Assembly: GCF_040253615.1 (NCBI RefSeq)
Contig: NZ_JBEJGY010000004.1
Location: forward strand, 1,984,001-2,048,000
Reading direction: 5' to 3'
Length of the DNA stretch: 64,000 bases
DNA from: Streptomyces sp. Edi4
GTDB taxonomy: Bacteria; Actinomycetota; Actinomycetes; Streptomycetales; Streptomycetaceae
The translations under genes and the position numbers were made by a program. The notes under the pieces were generated by a model. The model saw nothing but the letters and a program-made list of their open reading frames with translations, was not told the origin of the DNA and searched no databases. This document shows positions 18,877 to 28,600 of the stretch, in pieces. The number at the start of each line of letters is the position of its first letter. The stretch's first letter is position 1.

Positions 18877-19953
18877 ATGGAGAACGTACTGCGTCCGTTG
18901 ATCGTCATCGGCGGCTCGGTCGTCCTCGCGCTCGTTGTGGGATGGCTGGCCGACCGACTGCTGCGCCGGGCCGACGCCCGGGACCGCGAGACCCCGCTGT
19001 GGGGTCTGCTGCGCCGCTGCCGCATACCGCTGAACGTCGTCATGCTCACCGCGATCCTGCGCGGGTCCTACGACCAGATCAAATGGCGCCCCGTCCAGGA
19101 GCACGACGCGGGTCTCGGCCGGTTCCTCACGCTGGTTCTGATCGGCGCGAGTTCCTGGCTCGTGGTGCGGATCGCGACGGCCGTCGTGGAGTCCTCCTAC
19201 ACCCGTTACGCCACCTCCACACGCGACCCCGCCCGGGTCCGCCGGGTCCGCACCCAGGTCACGCTGATCCAGCGCGTGGTGAGCGCCATCGTCATGGTGG
19301 TGGCGATCGCGGCGATGCTGCTCACCTTCCCCGCGATGCGGGCGGCGGGCGCGTCCCTGCTGGCCTCGGCGGGCATCGTGGGTGTCGTCGCCGGTGTGGC
19401 CGCCCAGTCCACCCTCGGCAACCTCTTCGCCGGGCTCCAGATCGCCTTCGGCGACGTGGTGCGGCTCGGCGACACAGTGGTGGTCGAGGGCGAGTGGGGC
19501 GTCGTCGAGGAGATCACGCTGACGTATCTCGCGGTGCGCACCTGGGACGAGCGCCGCCTGACCATGCCGGTGTCCTACTTCACCAGCAAGCCGTTCCAGA
19601 ACTGGTCGCGCGGCGGCGTGCAGATGACCGGCACCGTCTTCTTCCACCTGGACCACTCGGCGCCGATCCCCCTGATGCGCGAACAGCTCGCCGTGATCCT
19701 CAAGGAGTGCCCGGCCTGGGACGGCCGGGACTTCTCGCTCGCGGTCACCGACACGACACCGTCCACGATCCAGGTGCGCGCGGTCGTCACGGCCAAGGAC
19801 GCGGACGACATCTGGACGGTACGGGTCACCGTCCGCGAACAGCTGGTGGCGTGGCTGTACGAGGAGCACCCGTACGCGCTGCCGAGGATCACCACCCAGG
19901 ACCGGCCCTCAACTCCCCTGCCCAGTCCGGCGGTCGAGGACCGGCGGCCCTAG
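18877..19953 (+). CDS. MscS-type mechanosensitive ion channel
   Basis: A 358-aa membrane channel that releases solutes on hypo-osmotic shock. It has about four membrane segments; the pore-lining helix and beta domain match MscS closely (LLASAGIVGVVAGVAAQSTLGNLF, then AFGDVVRLGDTVVVEGEWGVVEEITL and the PVSYFTSKPFQNWSR segment). ATG 18877 is chosen; a GTG at 18856 is in frame. The C-terminus is cytoplasmic and Pro-rich. It converges on the antiporter gene 22 bp away. Confidence 0.93.
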   Translation: MENVLRPLIVIGGSVVLALVVGWLADRLLRRADARDRETPLWGLLRRCRIPLNVVMLTAILRGSYDQIKWRPVQEHDAGLGRFLTLVLIGASSWLVVRIATAVVESSYTRYATSTRDPARVRRVRTQVTLIQRVVSAIVMVVAIAAMLLTFPAMRAAGASLLASAGIVGVVAGVAAQSTLGNLFAGLQIAFGDVVRLGDTVVVEGEWGVVEEITLTYLAVRTWDERRLTMPVSYFTSKPFQNWSRGGVQMTGTVFFHLDHSAPIPLMREQLAVILKECPAWDGRDFSLAVTDTTPSTIQVRAVVTAKDADDIWTVRVTVREQLVAWLYEEHPYALPRITTQDRPSTPLPSPAVEDRRP

Positions 19954-19975
19954 CGCGGCTTCGGGGGCGGTCCGT

Positions 19976-21562
19976 TCACCGCAGGCTGCGGACGTCCAGC
20001 TGTCGCAGCACCCGGTCCACGATCTCCGGGTCGGCGCCCGGCTCGCTGCGCGCGGACAGCACCTCGTGGCGGGCCGCCGACATCATCTCGCGCTGGATGC
20101 GCTGCACGGCCCTGATCCGCTCCACCCGCTTCGCGTACGCGGAGCGGCGCTCCTCGTCGACCATGTCGGGGCTGATCCGCGCGCCGACGTCGTAGGCGCG
20201 CCGGTGCAGCTGCTCCATGACCTCCTCGGGCAGCTCCTCGACGTCCTGGATCTCCTTCAGACGCCGTTTCGCGGCCTTCGCGGCCCGGATCGCGAGGTCC
20301 CGCTCCAGGACCCGCTCGGCGTCCGTGTCGGCCCGTACGCCCAGCCGCCTGACCAGCCAGGGCAGGGTGAGGCCCTGGAAGACGAGGGTTGTCATGATCA
20401 CGGCGAAGGCGATGAAGATGATCTCGTCACGGCCGGGGAAGGGCGCGCCCGCGTCGGTCTTGAGCGGGATGGCGAGCGCGAGGGCGACCGAGGCCACGCC
20501 CCGCATGCCGGCCCACCACATGACGATGGTCTCGCGCCAGGACGTGGGGATCTCCTCGTCGTAGTCGCGTTTGTTGTGCAGCCGCTTGGCGAGCCAGGTC
20601 GCCGGGAGCAGCCACAGCAGCCGTACGCCCACGACGACGCCCACCACGGCCGCCGCCCAGCCGAACATGTGCGCCTGGCGGCCGGTGGCGGTGCCGAACA
20701 CGTTGTGCAGTTCGAGCCCGATCAGGCCGAAGGCGACGCCGGTCACCAGGGTGTCGACGATCTCCCAGAACGTGGCGCCGGCCAGCCTGCCCTGCACGTC
20801 GTCGGCGTCCATCGTGTGCTCGGCGAGGAACAGCGCCACGGTCAGGACCGCGAGGACCCCGGAGCCGCCGAACTCCTCGGCCAGGACGTAGCCCATGAAC
20901 GGGACCAGGAGGGTGAGACCGATCTGGAGCGTGGGGTCGCCGAGCAGACCCATCAGCTTGTTGGCGAGCCAGCCGAGCGCGAGACCCACGACGACGGCGA
21001 CCACGGCGGAGAGCACGAGCTTGCCCGCCGCCGACGCCCAGGAGAAGCTGCCGGTCACGGCCGCCGTGATCGCCACGTGATAGAGCACGATCGCGGTCAC
21101 GTCGTTGAACAGGCCCTCGCCCTCCAGGATCGACACCAGACGGCGCGGCAGCCCCAGCGAGCCGGCCACGGCCGTCGCGGCGACGGGGTCGGGCGGGGCG
21201 ACGAGCGCGCCGAGCGCGACCGCCGCGGCGATCGGCAGGCCCGGCACGATGGAGTTGGCGACGGCGGCGACGGCGGCCGTGGTGACGAAGACGAGGGCGA
21301 CGGCGAGCAGGAAGATCGGCCGGACGTTCGCGGTGAACTGCCGCCAGGAGGTGCGCTGCACGGACGCGTACAACAACGGCGGCAGCACCAGCGGCAGGAT
21401 GAACTCCGGCTCGATGGTCACGTTCGGCACGAACGGCAGCAGCGCCATGACGATGCCGCCGAGCGTCATGAGCACGGGCGCCGGCAGCCCAAGGCGTTCA
21501 CCCAGCGGGACCGTCACCACCGCGCCGAGAAGGAGCACGAGCAGCAGGGCGAGCTGGTCCAC
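19976..21562 (-). CDS. Na+/H+ antiporter, CPA1 family
   Basis: A 528-aa cation:proton antiporter with 12 or so membrane segments. The ion-binding region is LGALVAPPDPVAATAVAGSLGLP followed by ILEGEGLFNDVTAIVLY, which carries the conserved Asp residues of CPA1 exchangers. The last 140 residues are hydrophilic and helical, a cytoplasmic regulatory tail. GTG 21562 starts the protein directly at the first membrane helix (MDQLALLLVLLLGAVV). Confidence 0.94.
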   Translation of the reverse strand: MDQLALLLVLLLGAVVTVPLGERLGLPAPVLMTLGGIVMALLPFVPNVTIEPEFILPLVLPPLLYASVQRTSWRQFTANVRPIFLLAVALVFVTTAAVAAVANSIVPGLPIAAAVALGALVAPPDPVAATAVAGSLGLPRRLVSILEGEGLFNDVTAIVLYHVAITAAVTGSFSWASAAGKLVLSAVVAVVVGLALGWLANKLMGLLGDPTLQIGLTLLVPFMGYVLAEEFGGSGVLAVLTVALFLAEHTMDADDVQGRLAGATFWEIVDTLVTGVAFGLIGLELHNVFGTATGRQAHMFGWAAAVVGVVVGVRLLWLLPATWLAKRLHNKRDYDEEIPTSWRETIVMWWAGMRGVASVALALAIPLKTDAGAPFPGRDEIIFIAFAVIMTTLVFQGLTLPWLVRRLGVRADTDAERVLERDLAIRAAKAAKRRLKEIQDVEELPEEVMEQLHRRAYDVGARISPDMVDEERRSAYAKRVERIRAVQRIQREMMSAARHEVLSARSEPGADPEIVDRVLRQLDVRSLR

Positions 21563-21689
21563 GGGGTCCCCTCCGGGCGGTGCGGGCCTGGGCGGCCTTG
21601 ACGATCAAGACCTCAAGCGTGCCACGCAACCGGGCCGAACCGCCCATCGGGACCCAAAGGGGAGCGCGGGGCGGCGGTCGTCCGCCGTC

Positions 21690-22151
21690 TTAAGGAAGCG
21701 CCCGCCGCATCGCCCGGTGCGGGATGCCCGCGTCGGGGAACTCCTCGCCGTACGCCTCGTAGCCGAGCCGTTCGTAGAAGCCCAGCGCGTGCGTCTGCGC
21801 GTGCAGGTCCACCGCGCTCAGGCCGCACTCCACCGCTGCGTCCTCCAGGGCGCGCACCAGAGCGGCGCCGACGCCGAGGCCGCGCGCCTCCCGGGTGACG
21901 GCGAGGCGGCCGAGCGAGCCGATGCCGGGGCCGCCGGTCCTGGCCCGCGCCCCGGGACCGTACAGGAGCCGCCCGGTGCCGAGCGGACCGCCCGGGCCGA
22001 CGGCCAGGACGTGCAGCGCGATCGCGTCGTAGGCGTCGTACTCCACGTCCTCGGGGACGCGCTGCTCGACGACGAAGACCGCCCCGCGCACCGCGAAACA
22101 GGCCTCCACGTCGGCCGGGCCCTCGGCCCGGCGGACGGTGAAGGCCGTCAC
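21690..22151 (-). CDS. GNAT family N-acetyltransferase
   Basis: A 153-aa GNAT enzyme related to ElaA-type proteins. The acetyl-CoA loop is [13 protein letters not shown] (Q/RxxGxG/A form), preceded by IGSLGRLAV, and the C-terminus has the usual [18 protein letters not shown] 22151 overlaps the rluD stop as GTGA, so it is translationally coupled to rluD and belongs to the lspA-rluD operon. The acceptor substrate is unknown. Confidence 0.92.
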   Translation of the reverse strand: MTAFTVRRAEGPADVEACFAVRGAVFVVEQRVPEDVEYDAYDAIALHVLAVGPGGPLGTGRLLYGPGARARTGGPGIGSLGRLAVTREARGLGVGAALVRALEDAAVECGLSAVDLHAQTHALGFYERLGYEAYGEEFPDAGIPHRAMRRALP

Positions 22152-23089
22152 TCGCTCTCGGCCCGGATGGTGTCGAGGGCGTGCTGGAGATCGGCCGGGT
22201 AGACGCTCTCGAACTCGACCCACTGGCCGTCCGAGGGGTGCTCGAAGCCGAGCCTGACCGCGTGCAGCCACTGGCGGGTCAGCTTGAGGCGCTTGGCGAT
22301 CGTGGGGTCCGCGCCGTAGGTGAGGTCGCCGACGCAGGGGTGGCGGTGGGCCGACATGTGCACGCGGATCTGATGGGTACGGCCCGTCTCCAGCTTGATG
22401 TCGAGCAGGGAGGCGGCGCGGAAGGCCTCGATCAGGTCGTAGTGCGTGACGGACGGCTTGCCCTCGGCGGTCACGGCCCACTTGTAGTCGTGGTTGGGGT
22501 GGCGCCCGATCGGGGCGTCGATGGTGCCGCTCATCGGGTCCGGGTGGCCCTGGACCAGGGCGTGGTAGCGCTTGTCGACGACACGCTCGCGGAACTGTGC
22601 CTTCAGCGAGGTGTAGGCCCGCTCGGACTTCGCGACGACCATCAGTCCCGAGGTGCCGACGTCCAGGCGGTGCACGATGCCCTGGCGCTCGGCGGCGCCG
22701 GAGGTGGAGATGCGGTAGCCGGCGGCGGCGAGACCGCCGATGACGGTGGTGCCGGTCCAGCCGGGGCTCGGGTGGGCCGCGACGCCGACCGGCTTCATGA
22801 TCACGACGATGTCGTCGTCGTCGTGGACGATCTCCATGCCCTCGACGGGCTCGGCGACGATCTGCACCGGGGCGGCGGCCCCCGGCATCTCGACCTCCAG
22901 CCACGCCCCGCCGTGCACCCGCTCGGACTTGCCGACCACGGCGCCGTCGACCTGCACCTTCCCCGCCGCCGCGAGCTCGGCCGCCTTGGTACGGGAAAAC
23001 CCGAACATGCGGGAGATGGCGGCGTCGACGCGCTCGCCTTCGAGGCCGTCGGGAACGGGCAGGGTGCGGATCTCGGGAATCGTACTCAC
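22148..23089 (-). CDS. rluD: RluA-family 23S rRNA pseudouridine synthase
   Basis: A 313-aa enzyme. An N-terminal S4 RNA-binding domain ([28 protein letters not shown]) is followed by the RluA catalytic domain with the active-site motif [15 protein letters not shown], where the Asp is catalytic, and [12 protein letters not shown]. It modifies helix 69 or another 23S rRNA site. It is the middle gene of lspA-rluD-GNAT, a pairing common in bacteria. GTG 23089 gives the standard N-terminus. Confidence 0.94.
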   Translation of the reverse strand: MSTIPEIRTLPVPDGLEGERVDAAISRMFGFSRTKAAELAAAGKVQVDGAVVGKSERVHGGAWLEVEMPGAAAPVQIVAEPVEGMEIVHDDDDIVVIMKPVGVAAHPSPGWTGTTVIGGLAAAGYRISTSGAAERQGIVHRLDVGTSGLMVVAKSERAYTSLKAQFRERVVDKRYHALVQGHPDPMSGTIDAPIGRHPNHDYKWAVTAEGKPSVTHYDLIEAFRAASLLDIKLETGRTHQIRVHMSAHRHPCVGDLTYGADPTIAKRLKLTRQWLHAVRLGFEHPSDGQWVEFESVYPADLQHALDTIRAESE

Positions 23090-23213
23090 CCGTCGAGTAT
23101 GCCTTGCCGCGCCGACAGCGCCCGCCGCGCGTCCGGTGGGCGGGCGGTGAGCGGGCTGCTTGGGAGCGGTGCGGCGAGGCGGCGGGCGGGCTCCGGGGCG
23201 GCTCCGGGCGGGC

Positions 23214-23792
23214 TCAGTCCTTGTGGACGGTGCCGTCCGGGTCCAGGCCCCGGAAGGAGAGGATCACGATGAGGATGCCGCCGCAGACGATCGCCGAGTC
23301 CGCGAGGTTGAAGACCGCGAAGTCCTTGGGGGCGATGAAGTCGACGACCTCGCCCTTGAACACGCCGGGCGAGCGGAAGATCCGGTCGGTGAGGTTGCCG
23401 AGCGCACCGCCGAGCAGCAGACCGAGGGCGATCGCCCAGGGCAGGCTGTAGAGCTTGCGCGCGAGGCGCGAGATCACCACGACCACGCCCGCCGCGATGA
23501 TCGTGAAGATCACCGTGAACGCCTCGCCGATCCCGAACGCGGCGCCCGCGTTCCTGATCGCGTTCAGTTGCAGCAGGTCGCCGACGATGCTGATCGGCTC
23601 GTGGTTTTCGAGCTTGGCCACCACGAGCGTCTTGCTGCCGAGGTCGAGGAGGTAGGCGACGACCGCCACCACGAACAGCACGGCGATCTTCCGCTTGCCC
23701 TTCGGCCGCTCGGAAGGGGCCTCCTGGCCGTCGGCCCCTTCGCCTTCCCCTTGCACATTCGGCGTACCGATGACGCGCTCCGCCTCTGCCAC
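23214..23792 (-). CDS. lspA: Lipoprotein signal peptidase II
   Basis: A 192-aa aspartic membrane protease that cleaves signal peptides from diacylglyceryl-prolipoproteins. It has a 33-residue hydrophilic N-terminus, then four membrane segments. The conserved motifs are [21 protein letters not shown] with the first catalytic Asp, and [20 protein letters not shown] with the second. GTG 23792 is the start. It heads the lspA-rluD-GNAT group and follows the DksA-like gene by 61 bp. Confidence 0.95.
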   Translation of the reverse strand: MAEAERVIGTPNVQGEGEGADGQEAPSERPKGKRKIAVLFVVAVVAYLLDLGSKTLVVAKLENHEPISIVGDLLQLNAIRNAGAAFGIGEAFTVIFTIIAAGVVVVISRLARKLYSLPWAIALGLLLGGALGNLTDRIFRSPGVFKGEVVDFIAPKDFAVFNLADSAIVCGGILIVILSFRGLDPDGTVHKD

Positions 23793-23853
23793 GTGAGTCC
23801 CTCAACCGCTAGGTGCCTGACTGAGCACGAGAGTACGGCACCCCTGTGCGGGA

Positions 23854-25086
23854 TCAGCCCCGCCGTTCCTGCTTCTGCTTGTCCTCCACGCACAGGGTGG
23901 CGCGCGGGAACGCCTGCATGCGGGCCTTGCCGATCGGCTTGCCGCAGACCTCGCAGTACCCGTAGGTGCCGGCGTCGAGCCGTTCCAGGGCGTGCTCGGA
24001 CTGCTCCAGGGTCTCGCGGGCGCGGGCGGCGAGCGCCATCTCGTGCTCGCGGGTGATGTTCTTGGTGCCGGTGTCGGCGTCGTCGTCGCCGGCCCCGTCG
24101 CCCGAGTCGCGCATCAGGCCCGCCAGCGCGGCCTGGGACGCCTCGATCTCGTCGCGCAGCCGCCGCACCTCGCCCGACAGCTCCTCGCGGGCCTCGGCGA
24201 CCTCCTCCGGCGTCCAGGGGTCCTCCCCCGGCCGGACCGGAAGCTCGCCAGGGGCGGCCGTGACGACGGCGCGGGCCGCCGGTACGGCCGACGCCTCGGC
24301 GGTACCGGCCGCGGTACCGGCCGCACTCTTCTTCGCAACCACCTTGTTGGCTCCCGTCTCTTGCGCGGCCGAAGCCGCCCCCTCGGCCGCGGTCGCGGCC
24401 TTCTTCGCACCCGTCCCGGCCGACTTCGGCGCCGGCGCCGACTTGCCGGTCGCCTTGTCGGACGCGGCCCGCGCCGTCCCGGTTGCCTCGCCCGGCCCGG
24501 ACTTCTTGGCCAAGCCGCCCTTCTTGCCGGCGGCCTCCTTGGCGGCGGTCTTCTTGGTGGCGGTCTTCTTGGTGGAGGTCTTCTTGGCGACCGTGCGCTT
24601 TCCCGCGCCGCGCTGGTCGTGCGCGTCGGCGTCGTGCGCGTCCGCGTCGTGCGGGCCGGCGTCGTGTGCCTGCGCGTCCTGCCCCTTCTCCTCGTGCCCC
24701 TTCTCCTCGTGCTCCTTCGCGCCGTGCCCCTTCGCGTGTGGCTCGGTCGCGACCCCCGTGTTCCTGGTGGCGGCCGTCTTCTTGGCGGGCGCCGCCGACT
24801 CGTGGGCGTCCGCCTCCGTGACGACCCCTGTGTTCCTGGCCCGGGCCGTCTTCTTGGCCGCGCCGCCCTTCTTCGCGGCGCCCTTCGCGGCTGTCGCCGT
24901 GTCCGCGCTCTTCTGCGCCGTCGTCTTCTTACCCGCGGCGCTCTTCTTGCCGACGGCGCTCTTCTTACCGTTGTCGTCCTGGTCCGCCTGGTCCGCCGAG
25001 CCCGTGGTGGCACCTGCGGCAGCACGTGTGGCACTGGCTTGCCCGGACGCCGTTGTGGTCTCTACGGCGGTCTTCTTCGCCACCAT
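23854..25086 (-). CDS. TraR/DksA-type zinc-finger protein with long histone-H1-like N-terminus
   Basis: A 410-aa protein. The C-terminal 120 residues are DksA/TraR-like: a coiled coil (EEVAEAREELSGEVRRLRDEIEASQ), then the finger YCEVCGKPIGKARM...LCVEDK. Three cysteines are present, but the fourth position is Asp. The first 280 residues are low complexity, with Lys/Ala repeats such as KKTATKKTAAKE like eukaryotic histone H1 or mycobacterial HU tails, and a His/Asp-rich stretch (AHDADAHDADAHD). ATG 25086 has AAGGGG upstream. It may bind RNA polymerase and DNA together; this is inference. Confidence 0.88.
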   Translation of the reverse strand: MVAKKTAVETTTASGQASATRAAAGATTGSADQADQDDNGKKSAVGKKSAAGKKTTAQKSADTATAAKGAAKKGGAAKKTARARNTGVVTEADAHESAAPAKKTAATRNTGVATEPHAKGHGAKEHEEKGHEEKGQDAQAHDAGPHDADAHDADAHDQRGAGKRTVAKKTSTKKTATKKTAAKEAAGKKGGLAKKSGPGEATGTARAASDKATGKSAPAPKSAGTGAKKAATAAEGAASAAQETGANKVVAKKSAAGTAAGTAEASAVPAARAVVTAAPGELPVRPGEDPWTPEEVAEAREELSGEVRRLRDEIEASQAALAGLMRDSGDGAGDDDADTGTKNITREHEMALAARARETLEQSEHALERLDAGTYGYCEVCGKPIGKARMQAFPRATLCVEDKQKQERRG

Positions 25087-25099
25087 GGCCGCGGCCCCT

Positions 25100-25112
25100 T
25101 CACATATTGTGA
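25100..25112. promoter_or_regulatory. Palindrome in the leader of the DksA-like gene
   Basis: The 13-bp inverted repeat TCACA-TAT-TGTGA lies directly upstream of the AAGGGG ribosome site of the DksA-like gene. It is an unusually AT-rich spot in GC-rich DNA. It could be an operator or part of a promoter. From here to about 25360 I see nothing else I can identify. Confidence 0.35.
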
Positions 25113-25439
25113 TCTTGCTCGCGAATCGTGCTGGGACGATAAATCGACTCCAGGCCCGCGGCAACGGGGCACGCCGCCGGTTCGCCCCGCCCCGGACCCG
25201 GCGGCGCGGCGAACCCTCATCGGTTGTGCCCAGCTCCCGGCCCCGTAATCCGCCGGACGGGCGGAGCGGGAGCTCGTGGACCGGCGTGTGGCCATTCGGG
25301 TCACGCGCCGCCCCCGCGCGGCCCCGCTCAAAACCTGTGAGCCTCCCCGCTCGCGGCCCCGTACACTGGGCCCAGCGAGAGGCGTGGACGGGACGAGTAG
25401 CGGCGTACGCAGCCAAGAGCGATCCGGGGACGGTGTGAG

Positions 25440-25625
25440 CCCGGAGGTGAGCGCGCGGTGAAGATCACCCCCGAGCCGCCGGAAGAACGACTCCGCGCAC
25501 GCGGCATGCGGCGGGGCGTCCAGTAGAACCGGCTTCGCGACCCAATGAGGGGGCGGTGTTCCTGCACACCGCCAAGGAGGGTGGTACCGCGGGAGCGCCC
25601 CACGTGGGCCCGCTCTCGTCCCTTC
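25440..25625 (+). promoter_or_regulatory. T-box riboswitch controlling ileS
   Basis: The T-box sequence AGGAGGGTGGTACCGCG is at 25575-25591. Just before it, GGCGGTG (25552-25558) and CACCGCC (25567-25573) form stem III. A possible S-turn AGTAGAA lies near 25532. In the short first stem an ATC isoleucine codon followed by A (25464-25467) fits the specifier. Uncharged tRNA-Ile should bind and turn on ileS. There is no T-run terminator, so control of translation is more likely, as described for actinobacterial ileS T-boxes. A weak -10 (TACACT, 25362-25367) may start the leader. Confidence 0.88.
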
Positions 25626-25662
25626 GACGGAGCCGCACGACGATCCGCCGGAGGATGAACGG

Positions 25663-28600
25663 ATGTCGCAGTACCGCCAGGTGCCCGCCCAGGTAGACCT
25701 GCCCGCCCTGGAGCACGCCGTGCTCGACTTCTGGGAGCAGTCCAAGGTCTTCGCCAAGAGCCTTCAGCAGTCCGAGGGCCGCCCCGAGTGGGTCTTCTAC
25801 GAGGGCCCGCCCACCGCCAACGGCATGCCGGGCGCCCACCACATCGAGGCCCGCGTCTTCAAGGACGTCTTCCCGCGCTTTCGCACGATGCGGGGCTACC
25901 ACGTGGCCCGCAAGGCCGGCTGGGACTGCCACGGCCTGCCCGTCGAGCTCGCGGTCGAAAAAGAGCTCGGCTTCACCGGCAAGAAGGACATCGAGGCGTA
26001 CGGCATCGCCGAGTTCAACGCCAAGTGCCGCGAATCCGTGACCCGCCACACCGACGCCTTCGCCGACCTGACGACCCGCATGGGCTACTGGGTCGACCTG
26101 GACGACGCCTACCGCACCATGGACCCGCAGTACGTCGAGTCCGTGTGGTGGTCCCTGAAGGAGATCTTCAACAAGGGCCTGCTCGTCCAGGACCACCGTG
26201 TCGCCCCCTGGTGCCCGCGCTGCGGCACCGGCCTCTCCGACCACGAGCTGGCGCAGGGCTACGAGACGGTCGTGGACCCCTCGGTCTTCGTCCGCTTCCC
26301 GCTCACCGGCGGCCCGCTCGCGGGCCGGGCGGCCCTCCTGGTGTGGACGACGACGCCGTGGACGCTGGTGTCCAACACGGCGGTCGCGGCCCACCCCGAG
26401 GTCACCTACGTCGTGGCTACCAACGGCGAGGAGAAGCTGGTCGTCGCCGAGCCGCTGCTCGCCAAGGCCCTCGGCGAGGGCTGGGAGGTCACCGGCGAGC
26501 GCTTCACCGGCGCCGAGATGGAGCGCTGGACCTACCAGCGTCCCTTCGAGCTCGTCGAGTTCCCCGCAGAGGCGCACTACGTCGTGAACGCCGAGTACGT
26601 CACGACCGAGGACGGTACGGGTCTGGTCCACCAGTCCCCCGCCTTCGGCGCCGACGACCTCGCGGTCTGCAAGGCGTACGGACTCCCGGTCGTGAACCCG
26701 GTCCGCCCCGACGGCACCTTCGAGCAGGACGTGCCGCTGGTCGGCGGCGTCTTCTTCAAGAAGGCCGACGAGAAGCTGACGGAGGACCTGAACGAGCGCG
26801 GCCTGCTCTTCCGCCATGTGCCCTACGAGCACAGCTACCCGCACTGCTGGCGCTGCCACACCGCGCTGCTGTACTACGCGCAGCCGTCCTGGTACATCCG
26901 CACCACCGCCGTCAAGGACGCGATGCTGCGGGAGAACGAGAAGACCAACTGGTTCCCCGAGTCGGTCAAGGAGGGCCGCTTCGGGGACTGGCTGAAGAAC
27001 AACATCGACTGGGCGCTCTCCCGCAACCGCTACTGGGGCACGCCGCTGCCCATCTGGCGCTGCGAGGACAACCACCTCACGTGCGTCGGCTCGCGCGCGG
27101 AGCTGACCGAGCTGACCGGCACCGACCAGTCCTCGCTCGACCCGCACCGCCCCTACATCGACGAGGTCACGTTCACCTGCACCGCCGAGGGCTGCGCGCT
27201 CGAAGCGGTACGGGTGCCCGAGGTCATCGACGCCTGGTACGACTCGGGTTCGATGCCGTTCGCGCAGTACGGCTACCCGCACCAGAACAAGGAGCTGTTC
27301 GAGTCCCGCTACCCGGCGCAGTTCATCTCCGAGGCCATCGACCAGACCCGTGGCTGGTTCTACACGCTGATGGCGGTCGGCACCCTGGTCTTCGACAAGT
27401 CCAGTTACGAGAACGTGGTGTGCCTGGGCCACATCCTCGCCGAGGACGGCCGCAAGATGTCCAAGCACCTGGGCAACACCCTGGACCCGATCCCGCTGAT
27501 GGACCAGCACGGGGCGGACGCGGTGCGCTGGTTCATGGCGGCCGGCGGCTCCCCGTGGGCCGCGCGCCGGGTCGGCCACGGCACCATCCAGGAGGTGGTG
27601 CGCAAGACGCTCCTGACGTACTGGAACACGGTCGCCTTCCAGGCGCTGTACGCCCGTACGTCCTCCTGGGCGCCGAGCGCGGCGGACCCGGCCCCGGCCG
27701 ACCGCACGGTCCTGGACCGCTGGCTGCTGAGTGAGCTCAACTCGCTGGTGGAGCAGGTCACTTCGGCCCTTGAGGCGTACGACACCCAGAAGGCGGGCAA
27801 GGCGCTCTCCTCCTTCGTCGACGACCTCTCCAACTGGTACGTACGCCGCTCGCGCCGCCGCTTCTGGCAGGGCGACAAGGCCGCGCTGCGCACCCTGCAC
27901 GACGTGGTCGAGACCGTCACGCGTCTGATGGCGCCGCTGACGCCGTTCATCACCGAGCGGGTCTGGCAGGACATGGTGGTGCCGGTGACCCCCAGCGCGC
28001 CGGAGTCCATCCACCTCGCGACCTGGCCGGAGGCGGACACCTCGGCGATCGACCCGGAGCTCTCGCGGCAGATGGCGCTCGTGCGCCGTCTTGTGGAGCT
28101 GGGCCGCGCCACCCGCGCGGAGTCCGGTGTCAAGACGCGCCAGCCGTTGTCGCGGGCCCTGATCGCCGTGGCGGGCTTCGACGCCCTCTCCCCCGAGCTG
28201 CACGCGCAGATCACGGAGGAGCTGAACGTGTCGTCGCTGGCCTCCCTGTCCGAGGTGGGCGGCTCGCTCGTCGACACCACGGCCAAGGCCAACTTCCGGG
28301 CCCTTGGCAAGCGTTTCGGCAAGGGCGTGCAGGACGTGGCCAAGGCCGTCGCCGCGGCCGACGCGGCGGCGCTCTCCGCCTCGCTGCGGGACACGGGCAC
28401 GGCGTCGGTCGAGGTGAACGGCGAGTCGGTGGCCCTCGCGCCCGACGAGGTCATCATCACCGAGACGCCGCGTGAGGGCTGGTCGGTGGCGTCCGACTCC
28501 GGCGCCACGGTCGCCCTCGACCTGGAGATCACCCCGGAGCTGCGGCTCGCGGGCCTGGCCCGGGACGCGATCCGGCTGATCCAGGAGGCGCGCAAGAACA

